Shown here piece by piece: positions 26,065 to 34,604 of a DNA stretch of 64,000 bases. Source of the stretch: Clostridiales bacterium (lineage in GTDB: Bacteria; Bacillota; Clostridia; Christensenellales; Borkfalkiaceae). The DNA lies in assembly GCA_015055965.1 (NCBI GenBank), contig SVHG01000004.1:1-64000 (forward strand), in the 5' to 3' direction. How positions within the stretch are numbered: the stretch's first letter is position 1; the number at the start of each line of letters is the position of its first letter. The position numbers were made by a program, and so were the translations under genes. Below the pieces are notes generated by a model, which was not told where the DNA came from, searched no databases, and was given only the letters and a program-made list of their open reading frames with translations.

Positions 26065-26973
26065 TTACACCTTCTTTGCAATCTTCTTGCCAAATATGCC
26101 CTGTGGCTTAAAGAATATAATCACTAGGGCAATAACGTAAACGAAAACCATTGACCAACCGGTAAGATCAGGGCGATTTGCTACGTTTACCAAATAACTT
26201 ATAAGATTATTTGCCAAAGGTATCATTAGCGCTGCTATAACCGGGCCGTGGAAGGTTGAGAACCCGCCTAAAATACCCGCAAGGAAAGCGTATACCTGAT
26301 AGTTAGTCATAAAGTAAATGTTAATAGTAGTACCTGATGAAGCGTTAATTGATGCGGCTAACGCGCCTAAAGCACCTGCAATACCCCAAGATAACGCGGT
26401 TACTATATGAGTATTTATACCCATCATACCCGCAACGTACTCGTTTGATGCAGTAGCTCGAACGGAAAGCCCCCATTTACTGTACTTTAATAGTACGAAA
26501 ATAAGCACTATTACGATAGCGGTTATACCTGCGCAAAAAATAGAGTTCCAAGTAAACGCAACGCTACCGCCTGCAACTTCAAAGGTCTTAACACCATCAA
26601 TAAAGGGCTTAAACAACGGCGTTGCTATACCATATACCAACGGCGTTGCGCCTACTATAATAGATATAAGACCCATTGTTATGATCTGCTTACCCAATGC
26701 GTTAACGTATCTGCCTCTTCTAAAAATACCAACGTCAATAACTATTGCCATTAGCATAGAAACAAGCATACCCGCGGGAACTGATAACCAAATGGAATAC
26801 CCCCACTTGGTAAGCATAGTTGCCACGAAATACGCGCCGAACGCAGAAACAACACCCTGAGCAAAGTTCGTTGTGAACGAGGTTTTGAATATTAGTGTTA
26901 TTGCCAACGTTACTAACGCCGTTACGCACATCGGAGTTAAAGATCCGAATAACGTGTCAAGAAAAAATGCCAT
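26065..26973 (-). CDS. livH: Liv-type ABC importer permease (LivH-like)
   Basis: A 302-residue membrane protein with about eight helices. TTNFAQGVVSAFGAYFVATML near the N-terminus and GILGGFSTFHGPVIAALMIPL near the C-terminus match LivH. It begins seven bases after the KASIII-like stop. Location directly behind acyl-CoA enzymes implies that the transported compound is either substrate or signal for that pathway. Confidence 0.92.
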   Translation of the reverse strand: MAFFLDTLFGSLTPMCVTALVTLAITLIFKTSFTTNFAQGVVSAFGAYFVATMLTKWGYSIWLSVPAGMLVSMLMAIVIDVGIFRRGRYVNALGKQIITMGLISIIVGATPLVYGIATPLFKPFIDGVKTFEVAGGSVAFTWNSIFCAGITAIVIVLIFVLLKYSKWGLSVRATASNEYVAGMMGINTHIVTALSWGIAGALGALAASINASSGTTINIYFMTNYQVYAFLAGILGGFSTFHGPVIAALMIPLANNLISYLVNVANRPDLTGWSMVFVYVIALVIIFFKPQGIFGKKIAKKV

Positions 26974-26979
26974 AAAATA

Positions 26980-28002
26980 TTAGCCCCATTGAATAATGTT
27001 TGCTGCCCAGGTGTAGCCGATACCTGCAGCAATCATACAAACGGTGCTACCGGGTTTAACCTTACCTTCCTTTAAAGCAAGCTCTAAAGAAAGAATTTGG
27101 TCTATTTGACCGATATGACCGTAATCTTCAAGATAAATAGTCTGCTCTTCGGTTAAGCCTAAGTCTGCAAGCATAGCCTTGTGACCTGAACGCTTAATGT
27201 GAAGAATTGCAAGATAATCTATGTCTGCGCGGGTTTTGCCTGATTTACGAAGAGCTTCGTCTATACAGTGATACCAGTTAGGCATAGAAACGGTATTTAA
27301 AAGACCTTTCATCTTGGGTGAATCCATAAGGCGAAGCATATTCATTTCCTTAACGTTTTCTGCAGTTACGGGATTAACGATACCGCCAACCTTTGAACCG
27401 CAGGTATGAACTACAGAACCGTCACTCATAAGGTGAGTTCCTAATAAAAGGTTCTTGCCGTAGTTCTTCTTAAGAAGAATTGCACCACCGCCCGCGCCAA
27501 GGTTAAACATGAATGATACACCGCTATCGGTATAGTCAATCATATCGCAGTTACGGTAACCGCCACAAACTAAAATCATATTCATTTCGTCGTCTGCAAT
27601 AAGCATATCCTTAGCCATTTTCATAGCAGATACTGCCGTGCAGCAACGGTTTTGAACGTCTATACCCCAAGCGTTCTTCGCGCCAATTCTATCTTGAACG
27701 TAGCAAGCAGAGGTGGTTAAGGGATATTCCTTCCATTCTTCGGTGATACATAAGATAGCGTCAATTTCAAGGGGATCAACACCGGTATTTTCTAAGCACT
27801 TTAAAGCTGCTAAAGCGCCCATTTCCTGAGTGCCGTCACAAGCCTCGCCGGAAGGCATATATTTTTGCTTAATACCTAATTTTTCTCTTACCGCTTCTTC
27901 GCTCCAAACGCCGTTAGTAGCATCTGAAATTTCCTTTGCGGTCATAATATTCTTGGGTAGATAAGTACCTACGCCAACTATACCAACGTTAGCTTTTTCC
28001 AT
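26980..28002 (-). CDS. KASIII (FabH)-like thiolase-fold enzyme with altered triad
   Basis: A 340-residue thiolase-superfamily protein related to 3-oxoacyl-ACP synthase III and HMG-CoA-synthase-like enzymes. The nucleophile is Cys120 (VQNRCCTAV); His268 in LHIKRSGHK takes the place of the FabH His. The third residue, Asn in FabH (NYGNTS), is His296 here (DYGHIGQIDQ). The FabH ACP-contact motif QANxRI is replaced. This argues for a CoA-dependent condensing or cleaving role rather than fatty-acid initiation. The start at 28002 has GGAG ten bases upstream; a TTG at 28017 is less likely. It sits seven bases before livH. Confidence 0.85.
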   Translation of the reverse strand: MEKANVGIVGVGTYLPKNIMTAKEISDATNGVWSEEAVREKLGIKQKYMPSGEACDGTQEMGALAALKCLENTGVDPLEIDAILCITEEWKEYPLTTSACYVQDRIGAKNAWGIDVQNRCCTAVSAMKMAKDMLIADDEMNMILVCGGYRNCDMIDYTDSGVSFMFNLGAGGGAILLKKNYGKNLLLGTHLMSDGSVVHTCGSKVGGIVNPVTAENVKEMNMLRLMDSPKMKGLLNTVSMPNWYHCIDEALRKSGKTRADIDYLAILHIKRSGHKAMLADLGLTEEQTIYLEDYGHIGQIDQILSLELALKEGKVKPGSTVCMIAAGIGYTWAANIIQWG

Positions 28003-28023
28003 AAGTCTATACTCCAATAAATC

Positions 28024-28743
28024 TTATAATCTCATACCGCCGTTTACAGAAAGAACGTGGCCGGTTACGTAAGAAGCGTCGTCACTTGCTAGGAATAATG
28101 CAGCCTTAGCAATTTCTTCGGGTTGACCTAAACGGCCAAGCATGGTAAGACCTGCGAATTTCTTAAGTAGATCTTCAGGAACGGTCTTCATCATATCAGT
28201 CATGATATATCCGGGAGCAATAGCGTTTACTCTTACGGGAACGCCCTTTCTAGCAAATTCCTTTGCCCAAGTCTTGGTTAAGCCGATAACACCGGCCTTT
28301 GATGCAGCGTAGTTAGCTTGACCGATATTACCGTATTCGCCTACTACTGAAGAAATATTGATTATGCTACCGCCACCGATTTCTTCCATGAAAGGTCCAA
28401 CGTGACGGGTAAGATTGAATACACCCTTAAGGTTAATATCAATTACAAGATCCCATTGCTCGTCGCTCATCTTTCTAGTCATAGCGTCTCTGGTAATACC
28501 AGCGTTGTTAACTAGTATATCAATTCTTCCGAATTTTTCCTTAGCGTATTCAAATAAAGCCTTACAAGCTTCGCTATCGGTTACGTTTAATTGATAAAAT
28601 TCAACGTTTTCACATTCATAGGTTAAAGGCATCATATCTACTGCGATAACCCTTGCGCCTTCTCTTGCGAAGGTTTGAGCCATTTCTCCGCCAAGACCTT
28701 TTGCTCCACCAGTTACTATTGCTACTTTTCCTTGTAATCTCAT
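28024..28743 (-). CDS. FabG/PhaB-like 3-oxoacyl-CoA (or -ACP) reductase
   Basis: A 239-residue classical SDR with cofactor motif GGAKGLG (12-18), NNAG (79-82) and catalytic Ser132, Tyr145, Lys149. C-terminal GHVLSVNGGMRL is standard for FabG and acetoacetyl-CoA reductase. Being inside a thiolase/MaoC/acyl-CoA dehydrogenase operon rather than a fatty-acid operon, it most likely reduces a 3-oxoacyl-CoA to the (R)-3-hydroxyacyl-CoA, as PhaB does. Confidence 0.9.
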   Translation of the reverse strand: MRLQGKVAIVTGGAKGLGGEMAQTFAREGARVIAVDMMPLTYECENVEFYQLNVTDSEACKALFEYAKEKFGRIDILVNNAGITRDAMTRKMSDEQWDLVIDINLKGVFNLTRHVGPFMEEIGGGSIINISSVVGEYGNIGQANYAASKAGVIGLTKTWAKEFARKGVPVRVNAIAPGYIMTDMMKTVPEDLLKKFAGLTMLGRLGQPEEIAKAALFLASDDASYVTGHVLSVNGGMRL

Positions 28744-28780
28744 TTTAGTTTTCTCCTTTATTCATATATTTTTTTTATTT

Positions 28781-29986
28781 TTATAAATTTTTAAGTATAA
28801 CTGCAGTACCCATACCGCCACCGATACAAAGTGATGCAACGCCGTAGGTTTTACCGCTGTGCTTTAATTCGTGAGCTAAAGTTACTATAATTCTGTTACC
28901 GCTTGCGCCAACGGGGTGACCTAATGCAATTGCACCACCGTTTACGTTGCAACGCTCTTTAATAGCTTCTTCGCTTACGCCGTGTTGTTCGCTTAATAGT
29001 TTAACAACACCTAACGATTGAGCCGCAAACGCTTCGTTAAGTTCTAAAACTTCCATTTCTTCAAGCTTCATACCCGCGTTCTTTAATGCGTTTCCTACTG
29101 CGGGAACAGGACCTAAGCCCATAACGTCGGGTTCAACACCGCCCTGACCTACGCCAACGATTTCTGCCATAGGAGCAAGGTTATATTTCTTAACTGCTTC
29201 TTCACTTGCAACGATAACGAAGCTTGCACCGTCGTTAATACCTGATGCGTTACCTGCAGTTACAGTTCCGTCCGGCTTAAACGCGGGGCGTAACGTGCCA
29301 AGCTTTTCTAAAGAAGTTGAGCGGTTGATATATTCGTCTGCATCAAATAAAACTTCCTTTCTGCCAACCTTAACGGTAAGAGGAACTATTTCATCTTTAA
29401 ACTTACCTGCATCTTGCGCTGCGATTGCCTTTTCTTGTGACTTAATAGCAAACTCATCCTGCATAGCGCGAGTAATGCCGTATCTTTCTGCAACGTTTTC
29501 TGCAGTGATACCCATGTGCATATTACCAAAAGCGTCGGTAAGAGAATCTATAAGCATATGGTCGATAAGCTTCATTTCGCCCATCTTGTTACCTGAACGA
29601 ACCTTTCCGGGAACAAGGAAGGGAGCTCCACTCATAACCTCAGTTCCACCAGCTGCAATTAAATTAGCTGCGCCTGCTTTAATAGAAAGAACTGCGTTAA
29701 TAACAGCCTTCATACCGCTACCGCATACCATATTGATTGAATAAGCGGGAATTTCAACGGGAACGCCTGCGTTAATAGCAACCTGTCTTGCAGGGCCTTG
29801 CTTTAAGCCTGCGGGTAAAACGTTACCTACGATAACCTCGTCTAACCATTCGGGATTAACGTTACCTGCTTCAAGAGTAGCCTTTAAAACTCTTGCGCCT
29901 AAATCGGTAGCCGTGGTATTTGCTAAAGTTCCGAGCATACTACCAATAGCGCTTCTTTTTGCGCTTACTAAATATACTTTGCTCAT
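28781..29986 (-). CDS. Thiolase (acetyl-CoA C-acetyltransferase-like)
   Basis: A 401-residue thiolase with nucleophile Cys88 (NMVCGSGMKAV), catalytic His357 (ALGHPVGASG) and Cys387 (CIGGGMGTA). The length and the GG-Q-G-x-A-RQ segment fit biosynthetic or degradative acetoacetyl-CoA thiolases. It would join two acetyl-CoA or cleave 3-oxoacyl-CoA. It lies between etfA and the FabG-like gene. Confidence 0.93.
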   Translation of the reverse strand: MSKVYLVSAKRSAIGSMLGTLANTTATDLGARVLKATLEAGNVNPEWLDEVIVGNVLPAGLKQGPARQVAINAGVPVEIPAYSINMVCGSGMKAVINAVLSIKAGAANLIAAGGTEVMSGAPFLVPGKVRSGNKMGEMKLIDHMLIDSLTDAFGNMHMGITAENVAERYGITRAMQDEFAIKSQEKAIAAQDAGKFKDEIVPLTVKVGRKEVLFDADEYINRSTSLEKLGTLRPAFKPDGTVTAGNASGINDGASFVIVASEEAVKKYNLAPMAEIVGVGQGGVEPDVMGLGPVPAVGNALKNAGMKLEEMEVLELNEAFAAQSLGVVKLLSEQHGVSEEAIKERCNVNGGAIALGHPVGASGNRIIVTLAHELKHSGKTYGVASLCIGGGMGTAVILKNL

Positions 29987-30017
29987 TGGGTTTTCCTCCT
30001 AAATCATTAATTATATA

Positions 30018-30983
30018 CTATAATATTTTTTGAAGCTCTTTGAGTACTGCGCCTGCATCTGCAACTATGCCAAGGTTAGCAACCTTGAATATAGGCGCGT
30101 TCTTATCAGTGTTAACTGCAACTATGAATTCAGATTCTTCCATACCTGCAAGGTGTTGAATTGCACCGCTAATACCAAACGCTAAATATGCTTCGGGGCG
30201 AACGGTTTTACCCGTTTGACCTACCTGTGAACAATGACCTATAACGCCGGCATCTACAAGTGAACGTGATGCAGATACCATACCCTTAAGCTTACCTGCA
30301 ACCTCAAAAGCAGGTTCAATATTCTTAACGCCTCTACCGCAAGATACTAAAATCTTTGCTTCCTCTATATTTTCAACGCATTGAATTTCCTTAACCTCTT
30401 CTACTACCTTAACTGCGAATTTTGATTCTTCCCAAGTAATAGAATCGCAAACGATTTCACCCTTTCTTGAATTATCTTTTTCAAGCTTCTTCATAACGCC
30501 GGGGCGTACCGTTGACATTTGAGGACGGCTATCCGGGCAAATAATTGTTGCAAATAAATTTCCGCCAAAGGCAGGACGTGTCATAAATAAGCTACCCTGC
30601 TCATCCATTTCCAGCTTAGTACAGTCAGCGGTAAGACCGGTTTTTAGTCTTGCTGAAAGTCTGGGCGCTAAATCTCTACCAATGCTGGTTGCGCCAAATA
30701 AAATAACTGAAGGCTCGTACTGCTTAGCGAGGTGAGTAACTGCTTGAGCGTAAGGCTCTGTTACGTAGGTTGCAAGTCTTTCGTCATCTACAACGTGAAC
30801 CTCGTCTGCGCCGTAAGCAATAAGCTCGCTTGCCTTTTCCTTAATATTATTACCCAATAAGATTGCAATAACCTTTTCATTAGTTTTTTCTACTAACTCG
30901 CGGGAAGCGCCTAAAAGCTCGAACGCAACGCTTTGAATTTCACCGTCGCGCTGTTCGCAAAATACCCAAACGTTTTTTGCCAT
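30018..30983 (-). CDS. etfA: Electron transfer flavoprotein alpha subunit
   Basis: A 321-residue EtfA with the C-terminal FAD-binding signature SRSLVDAGVIGHCSQVGQTG followed by VRPEAYLAFGISGAIQH. It begins 14 bases after etfB. Acts as partner of the acyl-CoA dehydrogenase encoded two genes upstream. There is no added ferredoxin domain. Confidence 0.95.
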   Translation of the reverse strand: MAKNVWVFCEQRDGEIQSVAFELLGASRELVEKTNEKVIAILLGNNIKEKASELIAYGADEVHVVDDERLATYVTEPYAQAVTHLAKQYEPSVILFGATSIGRDLAPRLSARLKTGLTADCTKLEMDEQGSLFMTRPAFGGNLFATIICPDSRPQMSTVRPGVMKKLEKDNSRKGEIVCDSITWEESKFAVKVVEEVKEIQCVENIEEAKILVSCGRGVKNIEPAFEVAGKLKGMVSASRSLVDAGVIGHCSQVGQTGKTVRPEAYLAFGISGAIQHLAGMEESEFIVAVNTDKNAPIFKVANLGIVADAGAVLKELQKIL

Positions 30984-30997
30984 ATTTCTTTACCTCC

Positions 30998-31783
30998 CTA
31001 TATCAAGTGACGCGTTTTTAAAGCGTCCACAATGGTCTTAGCTGCGCTTTCAGCGTCTAATTCCAACGTTTCAATAGTCTTATCAAACTGCTTGGTGGCG
31101 GTTGATTTTACCTTGGTGGGTGAACCGCTTAAGCCGATATCTTCACGGTTTAAGGTTAAATCCGCAAAGGTGATTATACCTATTTCCTTTTCATCTTGAT
31201 CAACTATATCCCAAACGTTCATGTATCTTGGGGGACATAAGGTTGAAAGAACGGTTACTAAGCATTGACCGCTAACCTCTAAGGTTTGATATCTATCTTC
31301 AAACTGTCTTTTAACGATAAGAACTTCTCTTTCGCTATCGTAATCAACTGCGGCAGCGTAAGTTATTTGAGGAATTTGTAAATGCTCTGCAATTTGAGGA
31401 CCTACTTGAGCGGTATCCCCGTCTATTGCCTGACGGCCACAGAATACGATATCTGCCCCCAATTTCTTAATTGCGCCTGCTATAATGGTGGAAGTTGCTA
31501 AGGTATCGCTGCCGGCAAACGCTCTATCGGTAAGCAAGAAGGCTTCGTCTGCGCCCATTGCAAGCGCTTCTCTTAACGCCTTTTCTGCTTGTGCCGGGCC
31601 CATAGTTAATACCGTTACGGTTGCACCGTGCTTTTCTTTAAGCTGAAGAGCAACCTCTAAAGCCGTCTTATCGTCCGGGTTTATAATACTTGGAACACCG
31701 TCACGCTTTAAAGTGTTGGTAACGGGATCTATTTTAATTTCCGTAGTGTTAGGAACTTGCTTAATACAAACTATAATTTTCAT
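30998..31783 (-). CDS. etfB: Electron transfer flavoprotein beta subunit
   Basis: A 261-residue EtfB (IKQVPNT near the start, INPDDKTALEVALQLKE, LTMGPAQAEKALREALAMGADEAFLL, DGDTAQVGPQIAEHL). Clostridial EtfAB with butyryl-CoA dehydrogenase can bifurcate electrons from NADH to ferredoxin and crotonyl-CoA; whether this pair does so needs the NADH-site residues compared by alignment. Spacing to neighbours is 11-14 bases. Confidence 0.95.
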   Translation of the reverse strand: MKIIVCIKQVPNTTEIKIDPVTNTLKRDGVPSIINPDDKTALEVALQLKEKHGATVTVLTMGPAQAEKALREALAMGADEAFLLTDRAFAGSDTLATSTIIAGAIKKLGADIVFCGRQAIDGDTAQVGPQIAEHLQIPQITYAAAVDYDSEREVLIVKRQFEDRYQTLEVSGQCLVTVLSTLCPPRYMNVWDIVDQDEKEIGIITFADLTLNREDIGLSGSPTKVKSTATKQFDKTIETLELDAESAAKTIVDALKTRHLI

Positions 31784-31794
31784 ATCTTAGCACC

Positions 31795-32931
31795 TCACTT
31801 TTTCAAAAGAGCTCCCGAAATAACCATTCTTTGAACCTCACTGGTTCCTTCGTAAATTTCGGTAATCTTAGCATCTCTCATCATTCTTTCAACGGGATAC
31901 TCACGAGTATAGCCGTAACCGCCGTGTAGCTGAACGCATTTAGTAGTAACTTCCATAGCCGTTTCTGATGCAAATAGCTTAGCCTGTGCAGCGTTTACGG
32001 ATAAGGTGGGAAGCTTGTTTTGCTTAGCGTCGGTAGCAACGTAAACTAAACATCTTGCAGCCGCAATCTTAGTTGACAAATCAGCAAGCACGAACTGCGT
32101 GTTTTGGAAGGCAGAAATGGGCTTTCCAAACTGCTTTCTGCTCTTTACGTAAGCAACGGTAGCGTCTAACGCGCCTTCTGCAATACCAAGAGCTTGAGCC
32201 GCAATACCGATACGTCCGCCGTCTAAGGTCTTCATTGCAATCTTAAAGCCGTCGCCACGCTTACCTAATAGATTTTCTTTGGGCACTTTTACGTTTTCAA
32301 AGATAAGCTCGCAGGTAGAAGAGCCTCTAATACCCATCTTCATTTCCTTTTTACCAACGGAAAAGCCTTCAAAATCGCTTTCTACTATAAAGGCAGACAT
32401 TTCAGGGCCTTTAAGTCCTTTGCCCGTTACCGCTATAATAATATAAACGGACGCGTATCCTGCGTTAGTAATAAATATTTTGCTACCGTTTAATAGGTAG
32501 TGATCTTCTTTTTCTATTGCAACCGTCTGTTGGTTACTAGCGTCAGTACCCGCGTTGGGCTCTGTAAGGCCGAACGCGCCAAGCTTAGCGCCACTTGCTA
32601 AATCAGGAAGATATTTTTGCTTTTGTTCGGGTGTGCCGTATTCTAAAATAGGAGCTTGACAAAGTGAGGTGTGAGCAGAAAGAATAACGCCCGTGGTTGC
32701 ACAATGCTTAGAAAGCTCTTCAACCGCGCTTATATACATATTATAATTTCCGCCCGCTCCGCCGTATTCCTTGGGTACGATAATACCAAGCAAGCCGGCT
32801 TTTGCCATTTTTTCTACCGTTTCAACGGGAAAACGCTCCTGCTCGTCTACTTCTTGAGCAAGAGGCTTAACCTCCTTTTCGGCAAAATCCTTAATCATCT
32901 GTTCAAATAAAATGGATTTATAATCAGCCAT
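31795..32931 (-). CDS. Short-chain acyl-CoA dehydrogenase
   Basis: A 378-residue acyl-CoA dehydrogenase. Conserved signatures AFGLTEPNAGTDASNQQT and QLHGGYGYTREYPVERMMRDAKI are present, and Glu361 in YEGTSEVQR is the catalytic base in the position used by butyryl-CoA dehydrogenases. The start at 32931 has AAGGAG upstream; an in-frame ATG at 32952 lies inside the MaoC gene. Converts enoyl-CoA and acyl-CoA with EtfAB as redox partner. Confidence 0.95.
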   Translation of the reverse strand: MADYKSILFEQMIKDFAEKEVKPLAQEVDEQERFPVETVEKMAKAGLLGIIVPKEYGGAGGNYNMYISAVEELSKHCATTGVILSAHTSLCQAPILEYGTPEQKQKYLPDLASGAKLGAFGLTEPNAGTDASNQQTVAIEKEDHYLLNGSKIFITNAGYASVYIIIAVTGKGLKGPEMSAFIVESDFEGFSVGKKEMKMGIRGSSTCELIFENVKVPKENLLGKRGDGFKIAMKTLDGGRIGIAAQALGIAEGALDATVAYVKSRKQFGKPISAFQNTQFVLADLSTKIAAARCLVYVATDAKQNKLPTLSVNAAQAKLFASETAMEVTTKCVQLHGGYGYTREYPVERMMRDAKITEIYEGTSEVQRMVISGALLKK

Positions 32932-32941
32932 ATTTTTCTCC

Positions 32942-33349
32942 TTAAGCGTCAAACTTAACGGTTGCCATACCGGTTATAACAGCCTTACCGTCTTGATTAT
33001 AACAAGTGGTGTTTAGTTTAATAATCTTTTTATCTTCACGTATTTCTGCAATTTCTACCTCTGCAGTTACGTCGTCACCTAAAAATACGGGAGCAGTAAA
33101 ACGTAATTCTTGGCCAAGATAAATCGTTCCGGGACCGGGAAGCTTATTAGCAAGAACTGCAGAAATAAGACCACTGGTTAAAATACCGTGTACTATTCTC
33201 TTTCCGAACACCGTTTGTTTAGCGTAACCGTCGCTCATGTGAATGGGATTTACGTCTAAACTAATGCCTGCGAATGCAGTTACGTCAGCTGCTGTAAAAG
33301 TCTTTTGAATTGACGCCTTTTGACCTACTTTCAATTCGCTAAAAGTCAT
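32942..33349 (-). CDS. MaoC-like (R)-specific enoyl-CoA hydratase
   Basis: A 135-residue single hot-dog domain protein with the hydratase 2 motif: Asp32 and His37 in GISLDVNPIHMSD, then GKRIVHGILTSGLISAVLANKLPGPGTIYL. This is the PhaJ/FabZ-like (R)-hydratase type, not crotonase. It is the first gene of the long operon, just behind the TetR-type operator. With the PhaB-like reductase it implies an (R)-3-hydroxyacyl-CoA intermediate. Confidence 0.92.
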   Translation of the reverse strand: MTFSELKVGQKASIQKTFTAADVTAFAGISLDVNPIHMSDGYAKQTVFGKRIVHGILTSGLISAVLANKLPGPGTIYLGQELRFTAPVFLGDDVTAEVEIAEIREDKKIIKLNTTCYNQDGKAVITGMATVKFDA

Positions 33350-33370
33350 TTTTTAATACCTCCGTTAAAG

Positions 33371-33433
33371 AAATATGAATAATGTTCATATTTTGTCTAT
33401 CTATATTATATTACATAAATTGGGCTTTGTCAA
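33371..33433 (-). promoter_or_regulatory. Promoter and TetR-type operator of the acyl-CoA/liv operon
   Basis: TTGACA (33428-33433) and TATAAT (33405-33410) with a 17-base spacer on the minus strand. Directly after the expected start site is the inverted repeat AAATATGAA-taatg-TTCATATTT (33371-33393, nine-base perfect arms). The tetR gene lies 280 bases away in the opposite direction, so this is its likely target. Confidence 0.85.
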
Positions 33434-33608
33434 TAGCAAATTTGAAAAAAGTTTAGTAAAAAAGTAATTTTTTTTCCTTTTTTTCATTAAAAACCTCTAA
33501 ATTAATAAAAATTAGTCCCATCACGCATATTTTAACGGTAATTTTTTTATTAACGTAAGCCAATAGTAAATTTTAAAACAACTACTAGACTTTTTTCTCT
33601 TTTTACTG

Positions 33609-33637
33609 TTGCAATATAGCAAAAAATGTGCTATAAT
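33609..33637 (+). promoter_or_regulatory. tetR promoter
   Basis: TTGCAA (33609-33614) and TATAAT (33632-33637), 17-base spacer. The spacer itself is spanned by a second inverted repeat TATAGCA-n7-TGCTATA (33615-33635), unlike the operon operator, which could be another regulator's site. Confidence 0.75.
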
Positions 33638-33672
33638 CTTATTATAATATTGTATTAAAGGATTTTTTTTTG

Positions 33673-34290
33673 ATGGAAACTAAAGAAAGCTTGCACCACG
33701 GTATTAATAAGCCAAAAACCAAACTTGGGCAAATAAAAATGGATAAGCTTATAACGACTGCAGAGCATTTGTTTACCCAAAAGGGGTTTTATAATACCTC
33801 TATAGCTGATATCTGTAAAGAAGCGCAAACAGCCGTTGGTACTTTTTATATATATTTTGATACCAAAACGGACGTTTATCGCTTTTTAATGGAAAAGTAT
33901 AAAAACGAAATTAAAAATCTGCTTGCTAAGGGTATTGAGAACTGCACTACCCGTTACGAAAAGGAGCGTGAGGGTATTAAGTGCTTCGTTAAGTACGCGG
34001 TATTAAATCCCAACGTATACGACATTATTTGGGGAAGTCTTTCTATAGACCGCAATATGTTCGTGGATTATTACGAGTCCTTTGCTAAAAGCTACACCAA
34101 ATCGTTAAATCGTGATGGAAAAGAGGTTTCTTCCTTAGATCATACCACCATAGCCTATATTTTAATGGGTATTTCAAATTTCCTTGGACTAAGAGCTATG
34201 TTTGAGGAAATGACGGATGAAAAAATAGATGAAATGGTCGATAACAGCGTTATGCCGGCACTTTCTAAAGGTTTTTTACATTTTAATTAG
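33673..34290 (+). CDS. TetR-family transcriptional regulator
   Basis: A 205-residue TetR protein. The N-terminal helix-turn-helix is clear: KLITTAEHLFTQKGFYNTSIADICKEAQTAVGTFYIYFDTK. The C-terminal ligand domain is all-helical and has no known signature. The ATG at 33673 is taken as start; the codon before it is TTG. It faces away from the acyl-CoA/liv operon and probably controls it in response to an acyl-CoA or to the transported ligand. Ends with a strong terminator. Confidence 0.92.
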   Translation: METKESLHHGINKPKTKLGQIKMDKLITTAEHLFTQKGFYNTSIADICKEAQTAVGTFYIYFDTKTDVYRFLMEKYKNEIKNLLAKGIENCTTRYEKEREGIKCFVKYAVLNPNVYDIIWGSLSIDRNMFVDYYESFAKSYTKSLNRDGKEVSSLDHTTIAYILMGISNFLGLRAMFEEMTDEKIDEMVDNSVMPALSKGFLHFN

Positions 34291-34297
34291 TATATTT

Positions 34298-34318
34298 AAG
34301 CGCGTTTCATACGCGCTT
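34298..34318 (+). terminator. tetR terminator
   Basis: AAGCGCG-TTTCATA-CGCGCTT followed by a further run of Ts (to 34323), eight bases after the stop codon. Confidence 0.9.
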
Positions 34319-34413
34319 TTTTTATTTAATTTTTGCTGTTTTTACCAATTTTTATCTCCCCCATTTACAAGCCTAATAAGATAAATTTCTTAAAATAAAT
34401 TTTAAAATTAGTA

Positions 34414-34442
34414 TTGACATATATTATATTTGGTGGTATAAT
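34414..34442 (+). promoter_or_regulatory. Promoter for riboswitch-nucleoside kinase
   Basis: Consensus TTGACA (34414-34419) and TATAAT (34437-34442) with a 17-base spacer. The expected start, about 34449, lies just before the purine riboswitch. Confidence 0.9.
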
Positions 34443-34457
34443 AGCCTTTGCACCACT

Positions 34458-34518
34458 CGGTATATACTTGCAATACGGGCAAGAGTTTCTACAAGCCACC
34501 TTAAATGGTTAACTACCG
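34458..34518 (+). ncRNA. Purine riboswitch aptamer, guanine-type (C74)
   Basis: The 61-base element follows the purine-riboswitch plan: P1 CGGTA/TACCG, J1/2 TATA, P2 CTTGC/GCAAG with L2 AATACGG, J2/3 AGTTTCTACA, P3 AGCCA/TGGTT with L3 CCTTAAA, and J3/1 AAC. The loop-loop and core bases (ATAnGG, GTTTCTAC, CCnTAAA) are those of the xpt class. The specificity base in J3/1 is C, as in guanine/hypoxanthine sensors; adenine sensors have T. It lies in the leader of the nucleoside kinase gene. A possible expression-platform hairpin (CTTTAC 34526-34531 with GTAAAG 34553-34558, T run at 34566-34570) follows, but its strength is uncertain. Confidence 0.93.
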
Positions 34519-34604
34519 CAATCTACTTTACTTTATTAACGCGTTATAAGTGGTAAAGGTAAAAATTTTTAAACGAAATTAACCATAAGGAAGGTAAAAA
34601 ATAT

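Noticed and set aside
33481-33608. A small gene in the tetR-MaoC intergenic region
   Set aside because: Frames are short, AT-rich and without ribosome sites; promoters and operators account for the visible structure.
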